Assembly: GCA_023014365.1 (NCBI GenBank) | Contig: JAEBUN010000008.1 | Location: forward strand, 1,178,001-1,242,000 | From: Lepiota brunneoincarnata | Taxonomy: Eukaryota > Basidiomycota > Agaricomycetes > Agaricales > Agaricaceae | DNA length: 64,000 bases | Direction of reading: 5' to 3' | Shown: positions 54,519 through 64,000 of the stretch, piece by piece | Position numbering within the stretch: position 1 is the stretch's first letter | Layout: the number at the start of each line of letters is the position of its first letter | Notes under the pieces: generated by a model | Told to the model about the DNA's origin: nothing | Databases searched by the model: none | What the model saw: only the letters and a program-made list of their open reading frames with translations | Translations under genes and position numbers: made by a program

Positions 54519-57500
54519 GACCTCTCTAGTCTCGTATGGTCCGGGGAACGGCGGCGGGTGTGTCGCGTCCGGCCCCGAATGCCATTGGTTCTAATACATT
54601 CCTGAGGGCTTGCTTGCTGAGCAGTGTCCCACCCGCCATGGTGTTTTGACCTTGGTGATTGAAACGCGCTCGCGCTCTGGAGTAGAGATACACCTAAAGT
54701 CACAGGAAACGGTCTCTGTGTTGAGAAGTTAAGGGACGTAGCTACCGTGACTGTTACATAGAGTCACACTAAGTGCGTGTTGGACTTGAGGTATCCCCAG
54801 ACCTCAAGCTGCAACGAGGCGCAGTTTGAAGTGGAACGCGAGGCAAGCTTACATTAATCCCGAAGCCATAAGAGAATCACCTCGTGCTGTGGAGCCACTT
54901 CCGGCAGACGTCCATCCAGGCTAATGTAGCATTCTTTTATGCGTTTCGCACCAGCGGTGTTACCTATTAGAAGACCTAGTCTCAGTGCTAATGATTCCGC
55001 GCTCGGGACTTTCCATCTCCTATTCCTCCTCGTTAGTACCTCACACTAAACGGGGAAACAAGCCTTTCTGACACTTTTATCGATCTAACTCTTGATTGTG
55101 AGTCACCTAAGGTATGGCTACGAGACCATGGGGTGCGTCTTCCTGTACTTCTTTGCTGCTGTTGCTGCCATGGTACCCAAGCATTTCCTGATCGATCATC
55201 ATTCATACATTTAATATAGCTACTCAATATATACCGTTTGGAACTACCATGCTATTATTACACCGCCCATTTCCCTTTGAACGACTGGCCCTAATAGCAG
55301 CCAAGGCGCCCACTCACCCTCACCCTCGTGAATTGCAAAAAAAATCCAATAACCACTCCTCCCTCGATACACACAAGGGACGACCCGTAATCGCACCTGA
55401 AGAACGGGGGGGGGGAGGGGGGGGGAAACGCATTGCTAGTAAGTTACACCCTCCACTTTAGCCGAGGGCAACAAGATTTTCAGCATTATTCGAAAAAAAG
55501 GGAGTAACTCCTGCAGGCTTTTAATTACCAGTAGCTGGCAGGATTACAAAACCGGGGAACCGAGGCGAGCAATGATTCCCATTGTTCCTACTGTGAAGCT
55601 AGACAAGCATTTAGAATGACAATTGAAAACCCGACACTGCTCATTAACACTACCAGCAACCGAAGATGTAAAGAAAAACGCGTAAGATGATACGTTCCAA
55701 GGATCGTCTTTCCAACCTGATCCGCTGGGATCCGTGATTCCGGGTATCATGTTATGTGGGTGTGTCGAAATTGCATTTTTCCATGCCCACACATGTATGT
55801 AAACCCAGGAAATGAAGTCCCCCCCCCAAAGGCCCGGATCTCAACCCAACCCTTTCCCTCCATCCGACTGACCTCAATTACCCAGCCAACATACAGGACA
55901 GGACTACAGACACACACACTGAGCACGAACCCTCAAACCAGTGTAGTGCTCACTCCTGTTTCCTACTAGGCGAGATCGATAACTAATCCTGGAACTTCCT
56001 CTCGCCAAATCTAAATAAAAAAAAAGGGATCAAGGTCAAAATGGGGCTGTAAGCAAGCCGGATAACCTGACCGGTGAACCGTACCTCAGACACCCACACC
56101 CGCTCCCCAAGGCTCCAAATTCTCCATCAGGGTGGGTGTGGTGGGACCACCGACAGAGAGATCAGGCATGGGAGATGACATGCATGACAACTGACATACA
56201 TACATACATATGACCAACACAACCACCCCCCCCTCAACCCGGTACATACTTAGCCCATCCATCGATCGATTTGATGTCGATGTAAAAGAAATCTGGTGGA
56301 AGAGTTCCCCGCATGGGTCTAGTACTGGTTAAAGCCCAGTGCGATGCAGTGCGGTGCGGTGCGGTGCGATGCAGTACATACATACGTATTGCATTGAGGG
56401 CAAGGGGGGAGCAAGGAGGAAGAGGCAGGATTCGCGGAGGGGAGCAAAGTAATACCGAAGGAAAAACAGGTGTCCCGAGAGGAGAGAGACAGACAGACAG
56501 ACAGACTCAAAGCTTCGGGTCGGGACTCGCGGAGTTGAGGATACTTCGGACTAAAGGGAGGATCACATCATTGCCTTAGTCCCATTTGGGATTGACAGGG
56601 AGGGGACGGGGGGGGGAACGGTTGGAAATTATGACCCGGACTCTGGACTCGGAACTCGGATTCGGACCTCGGAACCCGGTTATCTACTTTATCAATATGT
56701 ATCCTCGGATGATGAGGGTCAGAGAGAGAAGCAAGAAGAAAACCGGGTTGGGGAAGAAGGGGGATGGGGAAGGGGGAAACAAGCTGAAGAAGAAGTAGAA
56801 GAGGAGAAGGAAGTCACAAGGGAAAGGGAAGAGTAAGGTAAGGCAAAAATGCTTACCTTGTCACCAAGGGTGTTTGGGTGCTAGGCTACGAAATAAGCGA
56901 ACGATGTGGATATTAAACGAAGGAAGCTATGTTATCCGTTACCTCGAGAACGTCGGAACTCCCGAACCTCGGGCTTCGTTCGTGTCGGGAACGGGGAGGG
57001 CGGATGCGAAGGGTCAACCAAATGAATTATGAATTGCACCCGAATGTGCTAGCGACTTCTCTCTCTCTGTGAGTAACCTTGACGTCAACGTTACCCAACT
57101 CGGGGGGGGGGGGGGCACTGCCATCATTGCACGTGACTGCAAGCCCTGCCCGTGGAACGAACGATCGATCAGTAGTACTGCAACGCGTTGACAGGGACAG
57201 ACAGACACAGACAACACACACGCCCATCCTTCTTTTCCCTTTTTTCGTGATCCAAAACAGCGATGACGGCGAACTTGTGGCTATGATCATATGAGCATAT
57301 GTAGACTTTACCGCTCACACATCATCCATCATCAATCATTCCTATGCCAAAAAACAGAATCATCTAATCGAAGCTCGCTGTCATGTGTTATATATTGCCC
57401 GTCTGACACCCAGAAAAGACGAGGGGGGGTGGCTATTAAAACGTTCTCAAATTGGATACCTGATAGGAACCCTCGATTCAATAACACCAAAACCTTCCAT

Positions 57501-59058
57501 CATCATCATCATCATTATCAATCCAATACAAAACACCATGAGGCTGTTCAGTGTTTCTGTACTCGCCGGAGCTTCACCCCTGCAGAGAGTATGTATGTGT
57601 TGTCGCGACGACAACCAAACAAGGGGGGAGGGGGGGGGGCGGGTGAAGTAATGAGTTGATTGATCCATGGACACGTGCCGCCCACACTCCTCCCCTGACA
57701 GATCCCAGAAGAAAAGCAAAGAAAGATAGAAAAAGACATCACAGTGACGGGACTCTCCCTGACGTCATTTCGCTCGCTCGCCCCCCCCCCCTTCTCTTTC
57801 TCCCTCGTCTAAACTCACGCGAATCAAAAGTGAAGCACACACGTCAAACGTTTCAACGGTGTCAAAAAAAAAAAAGAGACCCTCGGACCACCTCGCGGGT
57901 TTTCCCCCCGCTCGCTAGCTAGCCACAACACCCGACACTCCCAAGATCCGTCGAGTCCGAACGAACAAGCAAACGGCAAGCAAACGGCAACAACGGCACA
58001 ACGGCACAATCCCAACTCACTCACACCCGCACTTCCCAATCGCAAGTTGCACAAATGATAGATCCGTCCCTCCAAGAAGAAAGAATCCGTAGCCTCCGTT
58101 CTCCGTACTCCGTGCTCCGTTACCACTCAAGTGTCATAGTACTGATAGTATAGATGCTCCCCACACCCAATGCCCGCCTCTCCCCCCCTTCCCTTTCCAG
58201 GGTTCCGAGGAGATCAGATCATTCTTTCCCTTCTTCCCCCCCCCCCCCCCCAACGCAACTCCTATAGACATCATCTCACTTGTCTCTCCCTCTGGTACTG
58301 GGTACCCACGCGGCTCCTTCCATCATAACAACATCTTCGAAGAACCCCTGTTGGCCGCCGTTCTTTATCAGACTTCGTTTGTTGGGTATATTTTGTACAC
58401 ACACATGTACACGGTTGTCAATCTTTTTTTGGATACAATGTACAAAGTACACACACAGACTCACGCACGACGGCGGAGAATTGATGATTCTCAATCTACA
58501 CAACTAAAAACACTAAAAGGGGGGGGGGGGATGAGAAGAATTTTGAACTAAAATCCATAATGTTAAACCACCAAAAAAGAGAGAAGAAAAAGATAATGAG
58601 TACTAGAGACGACTCTATACGTATCCAACACCAGGAGAGAGACAGATTGGTACAAACGAGAAGAGTATTTTACTGAGGGGAAGGGGACAAGTAATGTTGC
58701 TTGCATTTCGAGGTATGTGCGTTGTTGGTGTTCTTGTTGTTGTTCTTGTCGATGTTCTTGTTATGCTTGTGGTACAATTGCAGAGAAGGAAAGAGATCGA
58801 GTGATGTAAGGGCGACTGGGGGAGATGGGGGGACGTATGGAAAGCGAAGTATGCATTGAGGCAAGTTGAGTTGCAAAATAAGATTAATATTAAAACACGT
58901 CATTTCGATCGTTCGAGTTTTCGTCCATCTTCATGCGCAGAGAAAAGGGGAGGGGGAGGAGGGAGATGGGTGATGTTCGTGACCGGCTGGGGTTGAACTT
59001 TTCCTCCACAATGGTCAAACGCTCGCAATCCCGACTTTGCCTGAGGTTGAATAGACGC
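54519..59058. other. Long intergenic stretch, homopolymer-rich, no gene recognised
   Basis: Frames are short and motif-free on both strands. Notable: G runs (about 55407-55426, 57102-57114, 57620-57639, 58518-58528), C runs (57781-57791, 58238-58251), (CAGA)n near 56490-56505, (CATA)n near 56199-56212 and GCGGT repeats near 56349-56368. The last kilobase is the 3' flank of the minus-strand gene at 59059. Confidence 0.5.
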
Positions 59059-59839
59059 TCAAGCCTCGATGCTGATACAAGTCGAGAGCCCGCTCGGAAC
59101 ATAGGCCCTGGGCTGAGCAGTAGCCCGGCGTCGCATTGGTTTTCCAACCGCATGGACTCGATTGAGCAGGATCCCAGCAACAATCTTCGAGCGTGCCTCA
59201 CGCTCCTTCACAGCGTTGGCAGCAGTGACGGCAGGAGCAGCTGGGGCAGGCGTTGGGGCGGGAGTGGGGGCGGGAGTAGGGGGCGGCCTGAGTAGGTGGC
59301 CTTGCCTGCGGCTGCTGGTGCTGAGCCCGAAGTTGCTGTCGGTACTGTTGCTGCTGCTGCTGGTGCTTCTGGATGTCAGCGGGAGCAGCAGGAGGGATCT
59401 GGATGGTGTAGGGCATCGAGGCAGGGCGGGCGGGTGGACTGCGAGCGGAGGTGGGGTGATGATGGTGGTGCTGGTGGTGGGTGGTATTGTAGAGGATAGA
59501 AGAAGTCACCGGGACTGGCTCCGGCTCGTCAGCGAAGGGGTCGAACTTCATTCGCTGCGGTTGCATGCGCTGGGCGTACGCTGGGGGAGCAACGCGGATG
59601 GAAGCGGAGCGCTTGCGGCCGGTTGGGGTGGGTGTGGCTAGGCCCGGAGGATACTTCGAGGGAGCGGGGGAGTTGTTGTAAGCACCAGTGAGATTGAGGA
59701 GGATGTTGGTGTGGGCGTGAGCACGGGCGACAGAGGAGGTTGTAGCATGAGACGCCCAAGCAGAGGAAGAGTGTGGGTGGGCAGCGGTGAAGGAGGTGTG
59801 GATGGTACGGATGTAGTGTGCAGAGGCGGTGGTAGCCAT
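59059..59839 (-). CDS. Pro/Gln/His-rich protein, conserved-looking C-terminus, function unknown
   Basis: Starts MATTASAHYIRTIHTSFTAA at 59839. The low-complexity body has SASIRVAPPAYAQRMQPQRM, DPFADEPEPVP, a His run and a Gln run. The unspliced frame ends at 59198. Assuming a 58-nt intron (donor GTACCG at 59345, acceptor CTCAG at 59288), the frame continues through a (PTPA)n repeat into VKEREARSKIVAGILLNRVH, AVGKPMRRR and AYVPSGLSTCISIEA-stop (59059). That continuation has normal protein composition and looks like a real, probably conserved C-terminus. The intron is inferred; slippage in the ACTCCCGCCCC repeat is the alternative. No known domain. Confidence 0.6.
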
Positions 59840-62800
59840 GGGTGGTTGTAGGTGGTTGTGGATGAGGGGGACGACGGACTATATGTATGAGGAGGACAGG
59901 TAGAAAAGAGACGGAGGACTTAAGTATCTCCCCGGCGACGAGTCGAGAACCTCTTTAGATCTCATCGGACCTGCCCAGATCTCCCACACGTGCTCATCCT
60001 GTCACACCGTCACAGTGTCTCAGGACCGCATGGTCCATGCGTCGGCAGGTGTGCTTGGAGTGACCAGTGACTAGTGTGACGCGTCACTGCAGGGCTCGTA
60101 CGCTCATCAGAGTCTGATAGACAGACGTCCATCGCTCTCTGTTCACCACTACTCTCCCTATTGTACTTGCAACAACTCCCTCCCCCATTGTCCGTGAGCT
60201 CCTGCCGGATGGCGTTACTGCGGCTACGGGGGACGGCTGTGTACTCTTTCATTTCATTCCGCATTCATTACCTTTTTCCGCTTCCCCCCTCCACCGACAC
60301 ACAGCAGCAGCGGTCCTTTCCATACATAGACCATTGCCCACAATAGTAACCCACAAGTGTATAGCCCCTCCTTGTAAGGGCACATGACCGCGCTACTTCT
60401 TACTTCCCTTCCCCTAGACCTCTACCCGCGGTGTCAGTGCGGGATGAATACACTCGGGCGGTGCTCTTCCCTCCCCCTCTCCATGCTAAAAAAACCCTCA
60501 TTCTCTCAGCGCGCGGTTGGTAGGGCAATAAGTCCGTCCCTTCTCGAGAAGCACGTCAAACCCATCAACCGCCGCTCACCTTTGCCTTGTTGTGTTATCT
60601 TTTTGGTGATAAGGGCTCTGGCGGCTTACGTGCTCGACTGGCTCTTTGTTCTCCCCCCCTTCTGAAGGAAAAATAAAAGAAGAGTTCCCAGAACCCCCAA
60701 TAACAACAGCACAACACAACAGCTCCATGAGTCGAATATAGGAACAATGACCCACTGAGCCCTACAAGCAATCTTAAGAATGGGTAAATCATCTCCATCA
60801 GGGCATCATCACAATCAAGAGAAGTCGAATCCGCCCCATTCTCCTCTCGGCCGTGTGACAAGTTCCACCCTACCCTAGTATTCCTCTTCTGCGCCCCTTC
60901 CTTGCTCCAAAAAGTCTGTCGCTGATCCCTCTCTCTCTCTCTCTCCCCCTCTCTCTCTCTTTCCTCTTCCTCTCCCGCTTCGACTATCATTGATTGACAC
61001 TATACGATTCCGTCGATCTTGAGAGCTGATACCCTCTGACGCTCGTAAGTAGAGCGGAATGGTTTTTACCACCCCCAAGCAAGGGGCTGTAATATGCACC
61101 GCAAACATGGAACCCGCATCAATCTCAAATACCTCCATTGTCCATAGTTTTGGTAGAAACGGAATATCTATCCTGCACTGCCTGTTTGGAGCTGTTGTTG
61201 TAAAAGGGGTCAAGTCACACCACCCTCCGCCCAAAAAAGGTACTCGATATCCTCATGTCAGGCCATCTCCCAAGTTTCCAAATTTTTTAAGGGGCAACTC
61301 CTTCCCCAACAATGCCACCACCTCCACCACACCACCACCATCGCGTGTTGTGTGTGTTCGTTATGTTACACAGAAACCCCTTGGGTGATGGATTACTTTA
61401 TGTACGAGTTTACCCTACCCCGCGCTACAAAGCGGTGAAAGCTTTCCCCATTGTGATATACGGGAAAACCCGTCAACTGTAACATGCACTTTTTTTTTGC
61501 TTCGATAAGGAAAAATTCCCTTGATGTCGATACAAGTGGCTAACTCGTTTCGATGGAGGCTGCGCATCTTGGAAGCGCTATTTACGGAATAGGGGAGAGA
61601 GAGAGAGCCAAAGCTACCGGTCCGGGGGCACGGAGGTGGGGGGAGAAGGAGACTAAGAGGTGATCAAAGCCTGTTGAAGTCGCTTAAGTATACGCGCCCG
61701 CCTCCCCCGCGATCGGAGGTGTCAACTCAGCATAAGCGAGGCTAATGTTGGAGAGAGAAAGAGGAGAGAGAGAGACCGATGATGTTGGAGATCGTTGGGT
61801 AATGATGTGGTTTCGTTAAGCATTCGAAGGGTGTAAATGATGATCGAAGAACTCGTTGTGCTGCCACCCACCCACCCCACAGGCGCAAATGATCTTTGGG
61901 TTTCTTTGATGGTGGCAAAATGATTTGTGCCCCCCCCCCTCCCAACAACAAAATGTACGGTGGGTGGCGCATACATAATTTCATTCGTATGGAGCAATGA
62001 AATTGGATATGTATCATTGCGATGGATATACTTGATTGTGGAAACATCTGCTCAAGCTCCGTGCGTGACTTGACAGAAAAAAAAACCCCTGAACTATAAC
62101 TCGGCCATCATCCAATCACTTGTTTGTAGCCTAACGCCGTTTTCCAAGCTTCCCTCCCCCGCCCGCTCCACCCCTTCCCCTGAGTCGACGGGGTAAGAGG
62201 AGCCACAGGGAGCCACACACACAATTTATTTCCATTCATTCGAGGAGTTTCCGGAACTTTCATCCGATGGTTCTTTTTTGCTCAGGAACATATACGCCTG
62301 GGGAGGGTCGTCATGGAATTGAATCGGCGGGTTTTTTTTATTTCCCCACGTATATCTGGTCCCTGCAAACGGACTCGAGCAAGCGAAGCGGGCAGGGGAG
62401 AAGGAAGGGGGGGGAGGTACGGGCCGAAGTGGAGCATTTAGTTTACTACTAACATAACATAAAGTTTCCTGTCTAACGCCCCTCTTCAGCTTCATCCCTT
62501 GATTTGATATCCATGTCTACCAGCGACGGCTGGAACAACCCGTCCCCTAAACATCCCTCTCCGGTATTTTCCTCTTTTTCCTTTCTTTGTGTATCAGACC
62601 CTGAGTAAGGGACCAACTTGGGGATATGACTTGGTTCTCTTTTTTTTTTTTCCACTTCGCCAGGGGCATGCACATTCGAATTCGAAATAGAGTCAAGGGC
62701 GCATGTACCCGTACCCCGAGTCCCGAGTCTAGTGGTTGTTTTTGCTATTCTCAGCTATCGAAGTTACCTTATCGGGGACCAAATATGAATCGAAATGCGG

Positions 62801-64000
62801 TCAGGAACTCGTTACTTGGTCGGGTGCCTAAGGCAACGCTTACTGCCAAAGATTGAAAAAGGGTTGTGGATACGATTCATTTCTAAGTACTTAGTACGGG
62901 ACTTTTTTTGATGATTGACAATGAAGTCCCCATATTACCCGTATTGAGGTCACAATTAAACTGGAGCATTGACTGGGGAAAAAAAATAACGACAAGCTAC
63001 TCCCACGCGCGCGTGACCCTCCCACCTGCTCGCTCCGTGGTCCAAACTTTGGAGCCCAAGACAACAATCACCAACAACGCTCCCCGCAGAATACATGCTT
63101 AAACTCATTAGCTACATTCCACTACTTACCCCACCGGCGGAGATAGGTCGTTAACTCACAAGTTTAACAAACAATAGTAGTTGAGTATCCAACAAGTTTC
63201 CAAGTCTCAGGCGGCCCTCAAGTTGATCGGGACGGCATAGAGTGCTTAACCGCGCGGGGCGGATTACCCGAAATGTCTGACTATCTATGGAAATATATGG
63301 AAGAACGAAGTGGCCCCGTAGCCTCCCATTGTGACCTCTGAATCCGCATTCAACATAACTCGAAAATAAAAATTACGCAATATTGTACATATAACGATCG
63401 CCGAGGTGGAGTATACAGGCTTGTTGAATGGTTCGATGGAGAGGTATAAGGAAAAGCCCCGCGGGGGCCTCGCAGTCGAGGGCCAAAGTTGGTCTATCGT
63501 CGGGCATTGCTCTCTGATGCGCCTTTTTTTTTTTGAATGGAAATAGATGAACAAAAGGCGCACCATTGTTGATAACAGGTAGACGGTCAAAGTTGGTCCA
63601 TCGGAGGGGTTTTGATTTCAAGTTCCTCTGTCTGATGACCAACTCTTTTTGACCCTTTCATTCGTTTTCCCGACCGCCACCTACATCCATCTAGTGTGGC
63701 ACTGTCGGTGATGGCTAGACGGCCAAAGTTGGTCTATCATCGTCGGGTTTAATTTGTTATTTATTCTTTTTGTTATCCGGTACTCAACGGCTTGGAACGC
63801 TCGGAGGCGAGTCCCTTTCATTCACGGCCTGGCCACATGACGAAATTCTCGATATGGATAGTGGCCTAACACAGTAATCACAACCCATGACTTTGGCACT
63901 TAGGTACCCACCCACGTCTTGTGACATGTCCTAAACTTTGTATATTGATGGTATATCCCGAGGGTGCAAATCAACGAGTAGGTAGGTCCTCACCGCAGAG
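59840..64000. other. Intergenic, no recognisable gene
   Basis: The first few hundred bases are the upstream region of the 59839 gene. A (CT)n tract lies at about 60928-60970. Further A, T, C and G runs occur (for example 61491-61498, 62641-62651). I see no convincing exon chain or RNA gene. Confidence 0.45.
63481..63747 (+). repeat. Three spaced copies of a GGCCAAAGTTGGTCTATC motif
   Basis: Copies at 63481-63504, 63582-63604 (GGTCAAAGTTGGTCCATCGG) and 63721-63747. Two are preceded by TAGACGG. The repeats are separated by 78 and 116 bp of dissimilar sequence. Function unknown. Confidence 0.7.

Noticed and set aside
57824..58126. 100-codon minus-strand frame with Cys/Leu-rich product
   Set aside because: No motif; contains a translated poly-A run and lies in promoter-like CT-rich sequence.
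60928..60970. Arg/Glu-rich coiled-coil protein (minus, 60595-60990)
   Set aside because: The REREGERERE stretch is translation of a (CT)n microsatellite.
63481..63747. CRISPR-like spaced repeats
   Set aside because: Only three diverged motifs with unequal spacers in a eukaryotic genome.

Overview
The window looks like nuclear DNA of a filamentous basidiomycete, most likely an Agaricomycete. Genes carry many 49-66 nt introns with GT(A/G)NGT or GC donors. The transposons are Ty3/gypsy elements of kinds abundant in mushrooms, and the host genes are typical fungal families (DHA1 and Dal5-type MFS transporters, ATIC, an ISG12-like protein, a large P-loop NTPase).

Region 1 (1-16771) is a transposon graveyard. 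Related LTRs lie at both ends (family A: 1-408, entering the window truncated, and about 15681-16771). Between them are the decayed gag-pol of one gypsy lineage (A, 480-10575) and, directly downstream in the same orientation, the pol of a second, chromodomain-bearing lineage (B, 10576-14298) followed by an extra 3' ORF with zinc knuckles. Lineage A is punctured by five solo LTRs of three other families (D1, D2, E1, E2, C1). Four have perfect 5-bp target duplications, one has a 4/5 match, and removing each rejoins the interrupted pol domain. A sixth solo-type LTR (C2) sits inside the 3' LTR. Family D LTRs carry an acidic ORF starting 4 nt inside the LTR. The two copies differ mainly at synonymous sites and by a whole-codon indel, the strongest unexpected signal in the window.

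Region 2 (16772-27444) holds an apparently intact four-exon P-loop NTPase gene (17101-18980, minus), a frameshifted ATIC (purine synthesis) pseudogene (about 19270-21095, minus), a minisatellite open on both strands, a 107-bp tandem duplication, and pieces of a fold-back repeat.

Region 3 (27445-53333) is a transporter cluster. Two related DHA1-type MFS genes, a plus-strand 13-exon gene (27445-29500) and a minus-strand gene (51300-53333), bracket seven same-strand copies of a Dal5-like (allantoate permease/ACS family) gene. Copy 1 reads through completely, copy 7 has a single visible lesion, copies 2, 4 and 6 have several, and copies 3 and 5 are 3' fragments. Copies and flanks show two rounds of multi-kilobase tandem duplication (about 29975-38380 and 38480-48200). 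An LTR fragment and a 377-bp fold-back element lie at one junction.

Region 4 (53334-64000) has an ISG12/IFI6-like small hydrophobic protein gene (minus), a Pro/Gln/His-rich protein gene (59059-59839, minus), and long stretches with no recognisable gene but many long G, C, A and T runs.

Limits: splice sites, family names and lesions were read by eye. No similarity search was run, so family names rest on remembered motifs.
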